Made by a program: the position numbers and the translations under genes
Assembly (NCBI GenBank): GCA_965140405.1
Contig: OZ223208.1
Coordinates: 1,364,001-1,428,000, forward strand
Length of the DNA stretch: 64,000 bases
Source: G963556115 sp963666605
GTDB taxonomy: Bacteria > Planctomycetota > SZUA-567
Direction of reading: 5' to 3'
In this document: piece after piece, positions 9,251-18,654 of the stretch
Position numbering within the stretch: the first letter of the stretch is position 1
Layout: the number at the start of each line of letters is the position of its first letter
Notes under the pieces: model-generated
What the model saw: only the letters and a program-made list of their open reading frames with translations
The model's database searches: none
Told to the model about the DNA's origin: nothing

Positions 9251-10720
9251 ATGAAATACGAGTGCGTTATCGGTCTAGAGGTCCATATCCAATTACTTAC
9301 CAATACAAAGATGTTCTGCTCATGTAAAAACAAATTTTCTCATGAACCAAACACCAATGTCTGCCCTGTTTGTCTCGGACAACCTGGAAGCCTGCCGGTA
9401 ATCAACAAGCATGCTTTTGAGCTTGGTATAAAAGGTGGTCTTGCACTCGGTTGTGAAATTCCGGAAGTCACAAAATTCGATAGAAAACACTACTACTACC
9501 CTGACCTACCAAAAAATATCCAAATCAGCCAATATGATATGCCTGTCAGTATTAACGGCATGATTGAGATAGAAGTCGATGATAAAAAGAGCAAGATTGG
9601 GGTAACAAGGGGACATCTAGAAGAAGATGCTGGCAAGCTAGTACACACAGGTAGCACCTCAAATGTCGATCTAAATAGAACAGGCACTCCACTTCTTGAG
9701 GTTGTATCAGAGCCAGACATTCGTTCTCCACAGGAAGCTAAAGCTTATTTAGAGCAAATCAAGCTTATCATGCAATACGCTGATGTATCTGACTGTAATA
9801 TGGAAGAGGGATCTCTAAGATGTGATGCCAATGTCTCAATTAGAGAATTCGGCGCACCAGAATTCGGCGTAAAGAACGAAATAAAGAATATGAATTCTTT
9901 CAAAGGCGTTGAGAATGCCCTTGAGATGGTACTCAAAGAACTTGTTCGCCAAAAAGATGCAGGTGAAAAAATTGAGCAGGTAACTTGGGGATACAACCTT
10001 GAAAAACAAAAAGTTTTTAAGATGCGTGTAAAAGAGGACGCGAATGATTACAGATACTTCCCAGAGCCTGACCTCCCTCCTATCAAAGTAGATAGAGAGT
10101 GGGTACAGATGATCAAGAAGACCCTTCCTGAATTACCAATGCCTAAAAAGTCAAGGTTTATAAAGGATTATGACCTAAGTGAATATGAAGCAGACCTACT
10201 GATTCAAGACAAAGAACTTGCAAACTACTTCGAAGGAGTAGCAATTGCAAGCGGAGCCAATAAAGAAGCTGCCAACTGGGTAATCAATGAAGTCTCTAGA
10301 GCTCTAAATGATAAAAATATCAGTATAACTGAGTTTGGCATTAAAGCAGAAGCTGTAGCAGATATTATAACACTCGTTAACAGCAATAAAATCAACATGA
10401 CTACTGCTAAAAAAATCTTCGGAACTCTACTAGAAGGAGAAACTAGAGCGCCAAGCAAAATTGTTGAAGAGGATGGTTTAGGACAGGTATCTGACACTGG
10501 TGCCATCTCTGAAATACTTGAAAAAATTATTGCTGACAATCCAAAAGCTGCTGAAGAAGTCATCAATGGTAAGCACCAAGGCGCAATGTGGTTTGTTGGC
10601 CAAATCATGCAAGCAATGAAGGGTAAAGCCAACCCACAAGCCGTTACTCCTATCATTGCTGAACGTTTTGGATTCGATCCAGCCCTACTCCAACAAAAGA
10701 AGAAGAAGAAAAAGAAGTAA
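9251..10720 (+). CDS. gatB: Asp/Glu-tRNA amidotransferase subunit B
   Basis: 489 residues. With GatA and GatC it converts misacylated Glu-tRNA(Gln) and/or Asp-tRNA(Asn) to the amide form. Diagnostic segments: YECVIGLEVHIQLLT at the N-terminus, the zinc-type CSCKN and CPVCLGQPG cysteines, and DRKHYYYPDLPKNIQISQYD. The C-terminal YqeY-like tail domain (KGKANPQAVTPIIAERFG) is present. The protein ends in an odd run of seven lysines after two glutamines. gatA and gatC are not in the window. Start has AGAGGAATGAA upstream. Confidence 0.97.
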   Translation: MKYECVIGLEVHIQLLTNTKMFCSCKNKFSHEPNTNVCPVCLGQPGSLPVINKHAFELGIKGGLALGCEIPEVTKFDRKHYYYPDLPKNIQISQYDMPVSINGMIEIEVDDKKSKIGVTRGHLEEDAGKLVHTGSTSNVDLNRTGTPLLEVVSEPDIRSPQEAKAYLEQIKLIMQYADVSDCNMEEGSLRCDANVSIREFGAPEFGVKNEIKNMNSFKGVENALEMVLKELVRQKDAGEKIEQVTWGYNLEKQKVFKMRVKEDANDYRYFPEPDLPPIKVDREWVQMIKKTLPELPMPKKSRFIKDYDLSEYEADLLIQDKELANYFEGVAIASGANKEAANWVINEVSRALNDKNISITEFGIKAEAVADIITLVNSNKINMTTAKKIFGTLLEGETRAPSKIVEEDGLGQVSDTGAISEILEKIIADNPKAAEEVINGKHQGAMWFVGQIMQAMKGKANPQAVTPIIAERFGFDPALLQQKKKKKKK

Positions 10721-10803
10721 TATACAACGCAAGCTAGAGGCTAAAGCCTAAAAAGTAATCTTTCATTGGCATTGACAGCGCTTTCAGCGTAAAGATTTTG
10801 ATT

Positions 10804-12087
10804 ATGATGAATAGGTTTATATATATATTATTCATACTAACCATTACTGCATCCGTAGTAACTGGATCGGATATTGATCAGCCACAAGAACAGGGTTTCT
10901 ATAACTTTAATACCCCTAATAAAGTAAATTCAAAACCAGCGACTCAGGCTACGGCTTCACCAAGTAAAATAAAATCTTCGAATCCAAACACCGGAATATT
11001 CCCTCTAACAAAAGCTGAAATTCCAAGACATATTCACAATAAAGGCTATGGAGTACTTGATGGAGTTATCTATCCAAAGGGTCAACAATACAGCGGCAAG
11101 CTTCCAATTGATAAGAATAGCATATTTGATCCTCGCACAGGCATCTTTCTAACTCAACCGCCTATAGGCTATGTACTATATAGAGCGACTGCTAATGCAC
11201 CACTATTTGACCGACTACTTCTAGACAGCAATCTGAATGATACACTCGGTGACGAGATACCAATAATAATCGATGATATTACAAAAAAGACCCCTGTCAA
11301 ACTGAACTTCGGAGGAGACCCTATATCATTCGACCTCCAACTTGGAAGCAAAGGACTTAGGCTTTATCCAAAGTATTGGCAAAAAGGTAAGATAAACTTA
11401 AAAAATAAGACCTACAATGCTGCTATTTTTAAAAGCACTTATGGTGGTGAATACGGCTACGGTGTTGTACTACTAATAGATTTCAATAATGACGGTGAAT
11501 ACACAACTTCAGATTTCGAATACCTTACCGAGGCTTTTCTACTACAGAAACAGATGGTTATAAAGGGCAGGTTCTACGACGCTGAAATTGATAAAAAAGG
11601 CACAAAGCTCACACTGAAAAATATGGACTCAGACTTTGGACAAATTTTCTTTATAATGCCAAAAACAGCAGAAGGCCAAACAGGTAGCTACAAATTCTCA
11701 TTCCTTCCTCAGGGTGGTAGTGGCAGAGATATCCTAAAAGTAGCACTAGAGGAGCTTCCTGTTACTCTTCCAGTAGGACGTTATGGAATTATTGAAGGAC
11801 TTGTATATAGTAAAGACTATAGAATCCTGCTAAAATTTGCTTGCCCAGAATTCAACATCCTAAAAGACAAACGCCTCAAGCTCTCGCTCGCCTCTGCGAG
11901 AATGGAGACTATAGCACGGCAAGAAGATAATAAATTAGTTGTAGCGCAGAAGACATTTGGACCACGTAACATTTATTTTAATCTAGTAGGCCCAGCTGAT
12001 CCAAATGATCCCGGTCCTGAGTTACTAGTATATGAAGCCAAGAATCCTACCAATATTATATTTGATGATAATTTGGAGTATGGTTGA
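10804..12087 (+). CDS. Secreted protein of unknown function, in-frame TGA near the end
   Basis: I do not recognise a named family. 427 residues to the TGA. An N-terminal signal peptide (hydrophobic IYILFILTITASVVTGS) is followed by a Pro/Ser/Thr-rich linker and a large mixed beta domain. Its DFNNDGEYTTSDFEYL segment resembles a dockerin/EF-type Ca2+ loop. ATG at 10804 or 10807 is preferred over the TTG six bases earlier; the ribosome site is weak. The frame reaches TGA at 12085-12087 but stays open and protein-like for 52 further codons to TAA at 12244-12246. The true product may therefore be 480 residues by recoding, or the gene may carry a nonsense mutation. It appears to be in one operon with the TPR protein 10 bases after that TAA. 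Confidence 0.75.
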   Translation: MMNRFIYILFILTITASVVTGSDIDQPQEQGFYNFNTPNKVNSKPATQATASPSKIKSSNPNTGIFPLTKAEIPRHIHNKGYGVLDGVIYPKGQQYSGKLPIDKNSIFDPRTGIFLTQPPIGYVLYRATANAPLFDRLLLDSNLNDTLGDEIPIIIDDITKKTPVKLNFGGDPISFDLQLGSKGLRLYPKYWQKGKINLKNKTYNAAIFKSTYGGEYGYGVVLLIDFNNDGEYTTSDFEYLTEAFLLQKQMVIKGRFYDAEIDKKGTKLTLKNMDSDFGQIFFIMPKTAEGQTGSYKFSFLPQGGSGRDILKVALEELPVTLPVGRYGIIEGLVYSKDYRILLKFACPEFNILKDKRLKLSLASARMETIARQEDNKLVVAQKTFGPRNIYFNLVGPADPNDPGPELLVYEAKNPTNIIFDDNLEYG

Positions 12088-12246
12088 GGTGGCGTATGTG
12101 GATATTCGGAGAATATTCCTTCTAATTTGATAGGCAAAGATATTACTGTGCGTGTTATTCAACACACAGCACTGTTCGGTGATCTCTCAGCAGAGGCGAC
12201 ACTTACGATTAAAGATTGGCAGACAGGTTTTACTACCAAAGAATAA
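12088..12246 (+). other. In-frame coding continuation beyond TGA
   Basis: Same frame as the secreted protein. It encodes GGVCGYSENIPSNLIGKDIT, then a beta-strand-like stretch ending FTTKE and TAA at 12244-12246. Composition looks like folded protein, not random AT-rich DNA. Its stop lies 10 bases before the start of the downstream gene, a normal operon spacing. Confidence 0.6.
12100..12119 (+). promoter_or_regulatory. SECIS-like hairpin downstream of in-frame TGA
   Basis: Arms GGATATTC (12100-12107) and GAATATTCC (12111-12119) pair over 8 bp with one bulged U and a GGA apical loop. The loop begins 20 bases after the TGA. A short upper stem, a small loop starting with G and this spacing are features of bacterial selenocysteine insertion elements. 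Function not shown. Confidence 0.35.
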
Positions 12247-12256
12247 TAGGCGAACT

Positions 12257-13072
12257 ATGCAGATAAATATGAAGAAAGACAGAGAACTATTAGGCCTTCC
12301 TCCAAAGAACAGATACAGATTTCCACGATCTTTCAAGCTAATTATTGGAGCTCTAGCAGTTCTTCTCATATCTTCAGGTATCGGTCAACTTATTGGCACA
12401 CAATCAACCCTTATAATGCAATCCATAGTATCAAATGACTACCAGATAATCATGGAGTCAAGTAACCCTAAGGAAATACTACCTTTGCTACAGTCAATGC
12501 GCACTCGCGCCTTACAGGGCAGTAGTGAAGAGAGGCTACTATATTCATTTGCATATATACATGCTGCTAATGTAATGCCAAGGCAAAGAGCATGGCTAGA
12601 AGAAGGTCTATTTCAAATAGATATTGCAATACAATCAGGAATACAAAATCCTGAAATGTTACCATACGCTATAATGCAACGCGCCTCAGTTCTATTGGAA
12701 CTAGGTAGAGATAAAGAAGCGCTAAGCGAAATCAAAAAGTTAAATAAAGATAAAAGTATTAATGAAATTTTAAACACCGATCCAAATACTGTAGAAGGTG
12801 GTGCAAATTATTATAACACCTACGCCTTTATATTAGCTTCTTCAAACGATGACAATATAAAAGATGCCGAACTTGCACTAAAGCTTATCAAAAAAGTTAT
12901 ACTTCTACCTTACGGCAGGAACAGCGCATATCTTGATACACTGGCAGAAGCATACTTTCGCCTCGGCATGAAAGAGGAAGCTATCAACGCTCAACGCTTT
13001 GCACTAGCTAAGAGTGATTACTCAAACCTCTGGTACCTCACCGATCACTTTGCAAAATATACTGCTAAATGA
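12257..13072 (+). CDS. Membrane-anchored TPR-like protein
   Basis: 271 residues from the chosen ATG. A short basic cytoplasmic segment (KKDRELLGLPPKNRYRFPR) precedes one membrane helix (LIIGALAVLLISSGIG). A helical, probably extracytoplasmic domain follows, with TPR-like helices such as YLDTLAEAYFRLGMKEEAINAQRF near the end. The frame is open back to 12152, but that part overlaps the coding continuation of the preceding gene in another frame. ATG 12257 has AGGCGA just upstream. It is probably co-transcribed with the secreted protein before it and may act with it. No named family; TPR assignment is by pattern only. It stops at TGA. Confidence 0.75.
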   Translation: MQINMKKDRELLGLPPKNRYRFPRSFKLIIGALAVLLISSGIGQLIGTQSTLIMQSIVSNDYQIIMESSNPKEILPLLQSMRTRALQGSSEERLLYSFAYIHAANVMPRQRAWLEEGLFQIDIAIQSGIQNPEMLPYAIMQRASVLLELGRDKEALSEIKKLNKDKSINEILNTDPNTVEGGANYYNTYAFILASSNDDNIKDAELALKLIKKVILLPYGRNSAYLDTLAEAYFRLGMKEEAINAQRFALAKSDYSNLWYLTDHFAKYTAK

Positions 13073-13652
13073 GTTCATAACGAAAATACCTCTAAAGTAT
13101 AAATATCCCCTCAGTAATATTTTATGCTATGCACTCATTTTTTTCAGCTTGACAATATTTGTATATTATGATATTTGTTGAGCTATGTATACTCATACTA
13201 AAAAAATCATTTCGATACTTTTTATTTTATACACATTAATTGTGCCACATTTTTTAATACATCCAAATGCTATCACTAAAAGAATACCCACAACAAATAA
13301 CCAAATTATACTCGGTAGCTATTCAAACCAACGTAATCTAAAGTGTATTTCAAACCCTTATCATTGTATTCCCTATCACGAAGACTTTGCTGTAATAAAA
13401 AGGAAACCTCACTATTTAGAAAATAGAATATATATCCATTACATTTTAAATTTGTATTCATACTTAATAAATACAACAAGTAATTATATAATTTTAAGCA
13501 AACGTATTCTGTTAAATAAATTCCTTACCTCCCTACATCACTTTACAATACTTAATACATAATAATACGTTATTACTACAGTTTATTAATTAAATATCTA
13601 AAAAATAACATAACATGCTTAAACGACACGTTTAAGCAGCGGAGGATATATT
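13073..13652. other. AT-rich spacer with a doubtful ORF
   Basis: A plus-strand frame at 13185-13562 (125 codons) begins with a signal-like hydrophobic stretch (IISILFILYTLIVPHFLI) and is rich in Ile, Tyr, Asn and His, as translated AT-rich DNA tends to be. It has no clear ribosome site and no family, so I leave it as a possible small secreted protein only. The 3' end holds the inverted repeat before the chemoreceptor gene. Confidence 0.3.
13617..13637. promoter_or_regulatory. Inverted repeat directly before chemoreceptor ribosome site
   Basis: Perfect 9-bp repeat GCTTAAACG (13617-13625) and CGTTTAAGC (13629-13637) with ACA between, ending four bases before the GGAGGA ribosome site of the chemoreceptor gene. 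It could be an operator or an mRNA hairpin that affects translation start. Confidence 0.45.
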
Positions 13653-16025
13653 ATGAGTATTAAGTTCAAGTTATTAGCAGGCTTTGGTCTAGTATTATTG
13701 CTCTTAGCAATAATTACAGGTGTCTTTGACTATGCGCTATCCCAATGCATTAATGGATATGCAAACCTATATTCTGGCGAAGTAAAAATTAGCACCGAAG
13801 CCACTAATATTCAATTTAGTATGCTCCAGTGCAGAAGAAATGAAAAGGATTTCTTACAACGCAAAGATATGAAATATTTAGAACTTTTTAAAAATAATTT
13901 AAACGCCCTTAATACCTCGTCAGCAGCTGTTATTACTATAGCTACAGAACGTAACTATGATAAAATTACTATCCTGTGCCAAGATATTATAGAAAAAAGC
14001 GTAGGATACAGAGAAGCCTTCACCTCTATTACCAACTCAATTCAAGTCAAGGGACTAGATCACAAATCAGGATTACAAGGTGAATTCCGCAATGCGGCTC
14101 ATGAACTAGCAACTGAAATTGAAAAACGCGACATTGATATGGTCTACATTTCATTTTTAGATGTTCGTCGTTACGAAAAAGATTACCAAAGAACTCATGA
14201 CAGTAAATACTTAGAAAAATGGGATAGAGCTATCTCTATATACGTAGACGCCCTTGATAGCAGTACCTGCTGTATCAACTCAAAAAAAAATCAAAAAGAA
14301 GGACTAGCAAAATATCTTGAGGCACGAAAAACTTATCTTGCTGCAATTAAAAAAAATGACCCTAATGCAACTGAATTATACAAAGCAGTTCGCAATAGTG
14401 AAGCAGCAGGAAAAATTTCTAAAGCTATTTCAAATTCTTATGTTTCAGGTTGTATGAGCACCCTCCTCAACATTCGTAAAAATGAGAAGGACTACCTCCT
14501 AAGGGGCGATGAAAAATATGCTCAAGCCACCATAAAAAGCGTAGACAAACTTAAAAAAGCTTATAAAGATAGTGCAATTAGCCAAGAAAATAAAGATATA
14601 GTTTACAAACTATGTAATAACTATATATCAACATTTAATAAGCTAGTAGAAGAGGATAGAATCATAGCCAAAGAGTTATCTACCCTTACAGAAGAAGCAC
14701 ATGAAATTGAGACCCTTGTAGCAGAGGTCCACGAAAAAATAGCACCATTAATTGATTCATCACAAGAAGAGACAAATTACGCTGCCACAAATCTTGCCCA
14801 TCTCGCTATAGCTCTTTCTATTTCCGCAATAATACTAGGCATTATTTTTTCAGTGCTTATTCTTAAATCTATTTTAAAACCTATCCTAGACGTTGTTAAT
14901 TTTGCTGATTTTCTCCAACAAGGTGATCTTGAAGTTACTTTAAGGGAAGGTAACGATGAACTGGGGATTATGGGCAAAGCCCTCAATAATCTCTCGTCAC
15001 AGATGAAGGATAGAGCTGAAATCGCCTCAATTATTGCTAATGGAGATCTTAGAGTTGACGTTGCAGTCGTATCTGAAAAAGACCTACTTGGACAATCCCT
15101 TGAGACCATGGTTAAGAATCTTAATGATATACTTACCGAAGTAACGATAGCTACCACTCAGGTATCAACTGCCGCTGCTGAGATAAGTAGCGCTTCAGAA
15201 GCACTCTCACAGGGGTCTACTGAATCAGCCTCATCTCTTGAAGAAATAACTGCATCAATGACTGAGATGAGTAGCCGCACCAACTCCAACGCAACACACG
15301 CAAAAGAAGCGAATGAACTTGCTTCTATTGCTGAAGAGGCAGCTAACACTGGACAAAACAAGATGGAGCAAATGACAGCCTCTATGGAACAAATAAGTAA
15401 TAACGCAATTATGACTCAGAAAGTAATAAAAACAATCGATGATATTGCATTCCAGACAAATCTTCTAGCACTAAACGCTGCTGTTGAAGCTGCAAGAGCA
15501 GGGATACATGGTAAAGGATTTGCTGTAGTTGCAGAAGAGGTGAGAAACCTGGCTGCACGAAGTGCAAAGGCTGCTGCTGAGACTGAAGAGCTTATTGATA
15601 ACAGTAATCGTCAAATTCAAGATGGTGTTTCCATATCTTCCCAAACTGCAGAATCACTCGTAGAAATTGCAAAAAATGTTTCAAAAACTAGGCAACTAGT
15701 TGGTGAGATCGATTTGTCATCTAGTGAAGAAGCAACCGGTATATACCAAATTAATACTGGATTACAACAAGTTGATACCGTAACCCAGCAAAATACAGCT
15801 TGCGCAGAAGAGACTGCAAGTGCAGCCGAAGAGCTATCTTCACAAGCAACTATGTTACAGCACCTTGTCTCTCGTTTCAAACTTAAAAATCAATCCGAAA
15901 TCTCTTCTAAAACTATTTATAAACATAATACTATGAACAATTCAACCACTACACTTCTATCCGCATCTTTAGTGAACCCATCAGAGCAGATACCTCTTGA
16001 CGATTCTGAATTCGGTAAATTTTAG
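13653..16025 (+). CDS. Methyl-accepting chemotaxis protein with HBM-like sensor
   Basis: 790 residues. Inner-membrane chemoreceptor feeding CheA/CheW. Membrane helices lie at about 8-28 and 383-405. Between them is an all-helical sensor like the helical bimodular (HBM) domain, carrying the motif R-x-x-E-K-D-[FY] three times (residues 61-76, 172-187, 275-290). HAMP segments follow (around 405-510), then the cytoplasmic hairpin with the conserved tip IAFQTNLLALNAAVEAARAG and methylation helices. The C-terminus is PLDDSEFGKF, nearly identical to the tail of the second receptor at 37371. ATG is preceded by GGAGGA. Known HBM receptors bind organic acids; the ligand here is unknown. Confidence 0.95.
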   Translation: MSIKFKLLAGFGLVLLLLAIITGVFDYALSQCINGYANLYSGEVKISTEATNIQFSMLQCRRNEKDFLQRKDMKYLELFKNNLNALNTSSAAVITIATERNYDKITILCQDIIEKSVGYREAFTSITNSIQVKGLDHKSGLQGEFRNAAHELATEIEKRDIDMVYISFLDVRRYEKDYQRTHDSKYLEKWDRAISIYVDALDSSTCCINSKKNQKEGLAKYLEARKTYLAAIKKNDPNATELYKAVRNSEAAGKISKAISNSYVSGCMSTLLNIRKNEKDYLLRGDEKYAQATIKSVDKLKKAYKDSAISQENKDIVYKLCNNYISTFNKLVEEDRIIAKELSTLTEEAHEIETLVAEVHEKIAPLIDSSQEETNYAATNLAHLAIALSISAIILGIIFSVLILKSILKPILDVVNFADFLQQGDLEVTLREGNDELGIMGKALNNLSSQMKDRAEIASIIANGDLRVDVAVVSEKDLLGQSLETMVKNLNDILTEVTIATTQVSTAAAEISSASEALSQGSTESASSLEEITASMTEMSSRTNSNATHAKEANELASIAEEAANTGQNKMEQMTASMEQISNNAIMTQKVIKTIDDIAFQTNLLALNAAVEAARAGIHGKGFAVVAEEVRNLAARSAKAAAETEELIDNSNRQIQDGVSISSQTAESLVEIAKNVSKTRQLVGEIDLSSSEEATGIYQINTGLQQVDTVTQQNTACAEETASAAEELSSQATMLQHLVSRFKLKNQSEISSKTIYKHNTMNNSTTTLLSASLVNPSEQIPLDDSEFGKF

Positions 16026-16062
16026 TATTTTGATTATTTATATTTCTATAATATACACAAAA

Positions 16063-16094
16063 ATAAACGCTTTGGCTTCAGCCAAAGCGTTTAT
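16063..16094. terminator. Bidirectional terminator
   Basis: 14-bp perfect stem (ATAAACGCTTTGGC at 16063-16076, mate 16081-16094) with loop TTCA, between the convergent chemoreceptor and pyrophosphatase genes. Confidence 0.75.
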
Positions 16095-16117
16095 CATAAC
16101 AATATAAAGTACTATAA

Positions 16118-18463
16118 TTAGTTAGAAAGTGAAGTAATCATTCTTTCAATCATATCACCATACTTAACAATCACACCAACGAATACTACACTTACCATAC
16201 TCATCAGTTTGATTAAGATATTAAGACTTGGCCCACAGGTATCCTTGAATGGGTCACCAACAGTATCTCCTACAACACCTGCTTTATGAGCTTCAGACCC
16301 TTTACCTGTCAGTATATTTCCATCTGCATCTGTAGTTTTTGGATCCTTCTCGATATGCTTTTTAGCATTATCCCAGGAACCACCAGCATTATTAAGCATA
16401 CATGCAAGTGTAAATCCAGTAGTAAGGCCACCTACAAGAAGGCCGATCACACCACTAACCCCAAGCGCCAAACCTACAAGAACTGGGATGGCAATAGCTA
16501 GGATAGATGGCACAAGCATCTCCTTCTGTGCGCCCTTGGTAGAAATCTCAACACAGCGCGCATAGTCAGGCTTTGCCTTCTTCTCCATAATACCAGCAAT
16601 CTCTCTAAACTGACGACGTACCTCTTCTACCATCGCACCAGCAGCACGTCCAACAGCCTTCATCGTCATTGCGCAAAATACAAACGCCATCATAGCCCCA
16701 AGGAAAATACCACATAGGAGCTTTGGATTCATAACATCTAGGCTATACGCCTGTACAAAGTCAGCAACTTTAGCATCAGCAATCTTTACAACTGTTAATG
16801 ATTCAGTTACCTTGGTTGGAATCTTTTCAACGTAGAACATTACGTTATTGATTACATGGCTACCAGTTGCATCAGCAAGCTTCATAATCCAAACACGTAC
16901 CTCTTCAAGGTAAGCAGAAAGTAACGCCATAGCTGTAAGAGCAGCCGAACCAATTGCAAAACCTTTACCGATAGCAGCTGTAGTATTACCAAGCATATCA
17001 AGGGCATCTGTCTTCTCACGTACTGAAGGATCAAGCTCACTCATCTCTGCGTTACCACCAGCGTTATCCGCGATAGGACCGTATGCATCAGTTGCTAGTG
17101 AGAAACCAAGTGTAGAAAGCATACCAACAGCAGCAAAACCTACACCGTATAGACCCATAGAGAAGTCTTCAAAACCACCAGCAAAACCAAACGCACAAAG
17201 AATACCTACAACGATAGTAACTACAGGCCAACCTGTAGAGTACATACCTACTGCCATACCATCAATGATTGCAGTTGCAGGGCCCATCTTGGCCTGCTCA
17301 GCAATACCCTGAGTAGGAGCATATGCATCTGAAGTATAGTATTCTGTAAGTAGCCCAATAATACAACCAGCAACAAGACCAGAACAGATTGATCCAAATA
17401 CACCATAAGTGATAATATCAAACAATACTGGTGTAAGTAGGAAAGATACTACTGCGATTGCCCCAGTTGAAAACCATAGCGGCATAGTCAGTGCCTTCAT
17501 AAGTGTCTTCATATCGGCTTTTTCATCACATCTTACCATCAAACAACCGATAATAGATAGAATAATACCAACACCTGCAATTATCATAGGAGCAAGTACA
17601 GCTTTATGACCAAGAGCTGGAAGAGCTGCACCAAGAGCACATGTTGCTAGAATAGAACCACAATATGATTCATAAAGGTCAGCACCCATACCAGCTACGT
17701 CACCTACATTATCACCTACGTTATCTGCGATAGTCGCTGGGTTACGTGGATCATCTTCTGGGATACCAGCTTCAACCTTACCAACAAGGTCAGCACCAAC
17801 GTCAGCTGCCTTGGTATAAATACCACCGCCAACACGAGCAAATAACGCCTGAGTAGAAGCACCCATACCGAATGTAAGCATAGTAGTAGTGATGCTGACA
17901 TATTTTTCTGTATCAAGTGTTCCTGGCTCTACTAACCATAAACTACTAGTAATCTGCCCAAATCCATCAGCCATATGGCCAGCTGTATATACATAACTAT
18001 CAAGAATGTAGTACCATGCACAGATATCAAGTAGGCCAAATCCAACCACGATAAGCCCCATTACAGCACCAGATCTGAATGCAATCTTTAGTCCTCTGTC
18101 TAGACTCTCATTAGCCCCTTGAGCAGTTCTAGCAGAAGCATTTGTCGCAGTCTTCATACCGAGGAAGCCACATAGGCCTGAGAAAAAACCACCTGTCAAG
18201 AATGCAACCGGTACGAATGGATTCTGCACACCAATAACTGCAAGTAGCGCAAATACAATAAATAGTACAACGAAGACCTTACCAACAACTCTGTACTGAG
18301 CGTAAAGATAAGCATAAGCACCTTCTCGAACGTGCTGTGCAATCTCTTTCATTGTTGCATTGCCTTCACTCTGTCCAATCATCCACTTGTAAAACCCTAT
18401 AGCAAACATTAGGGATAATACAGCAGAGATAGGAGCAATCCACCAAAGTAATTCTGGACTCAT
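16118..18463 (-). CDS. hppA: Membrane-bound ion-pumping pyrophosphatase
   Basis: 781 residues, about 16 membrane helices. Hydrolyses pyrophosphate to pump H+ and/or Na+ across the inner membrane. The substrate site is intact: DVGADLVGKVEAGIPEDDPR and NPATIADNVGDNVGDVAGMG, plus DNAGGNAEMSELDPSVREKTD. The motif GNTTAAIGKG has Ala where K+-independent enzymes carry Lys, so this is the K+-dependent class, which includes Na+ pumps; which ion moves cannot be read with certainty. ATG is preceded by GGAAAGGAAT and GGAG. Two terminator-like hairpins lie in its upstream region. Confidence 0.95.
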   Translation of the reverse strand: MSPELLWWIAPISAVLSLMFAIGFYKWMIGQSEGNATMKEIAQHVREGAYAYLYAQYRVVGKVFVVLFIVFALLAVIGVQNPFVPVAFLTGGFFSGLCGFLGMKTATNASARTAQGANESLDRGLKIAFRSGAVMGLIVVGFGLLDICAWYYILDSYVYTAGHMADGFGQITSSLWLVEPGTLDTEKYVSITTTMLTFGMGASTQALFARVGGGIYTKAADVGADLVGKVEAGIPEDDPRNPATIADNVGDNVGDVAGMGADLYESYCGSILATCALGAALPALGHKAVLAPMIIAGVGIILSIIGCLMVRCDEKADMKTLMKALTMPLWFSTGAIAVVSFLLTPVLFDIITYGVFGSICSGLVAGCIIGLLTEYYTSDAYAPTQGIAEQAKMGPATAIIDGMAVGMYSTGWPVVTIVVGILCAFGFAGGFEDFSMGLYGVGFAAVGMLSTLGFSLATDAYGPIADNAGGNAEMSELDPSVREKTDALDMLGNTTAAIGKGFAIGSAALTAMALLSAYLEEVRVWIMKLADATGSHVINNVMFYVEKIPTKVTESLTVVKIADAKVADFVQAYSLDVMNPKLLCGIFLGAMMAFVFCAMTMKAVGRAAGAMVEEVRRQFREIAGIMEKKAKPDYARCVEISTKGAQKEMLVPSILAIAIPVLVGLALGVSGVIGLLVGGLTTGFTLACMLNNAGGSWDNAKKHIEKDPKTTDADGNILTGKGSEAHKAGVVGDTVGDPFKDTCGPSLNILIKLMSMVSVVFVGVIVKYGDMIERMITSLSN

Positions 18464-18595
18464 AACTCCAATTCCTTTCCGTAAAAAAATTTACCTCTAA
18501 GACATATTCCCATTTATATATAAACCAACAATTTTATTTTAAAATATCGGGCTATACGACACCCTTCATCAACTTTCATCAATGAGTAAAAAAAA

Positions 18596-18616
18596 TGAGA
18601 CTATAAAATAGTCTCA
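18596..18616 (-). terminator. Intrinsic terminator pointing toward hppA
   Basis: On the minus strand TGAGACTAT and ATAGTCTCA form a 9-bp stem with a 3-base loop, followed at once by eight T. It lies 133 bases before the hppA start, so it ends either an upstream transcript or an hppA leader. Confidence 0.65.
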
Positions 18617-18654
18617 AATACATAATATTAAACAATATAAAAATATAGCCCATT

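Noticed and set aside
12152..12256. Upstream extension of the TPR protein gene
   Set aside because: It overlaps, in another frame, the better-looking continuation of the preceding gene; the ATG at 12257 has a ribosome site.
13185..13562. 125-codon frame with a signal-like start
   Set aside because: No ribosome site, biased composition; kept only as a note in the spacer entry.
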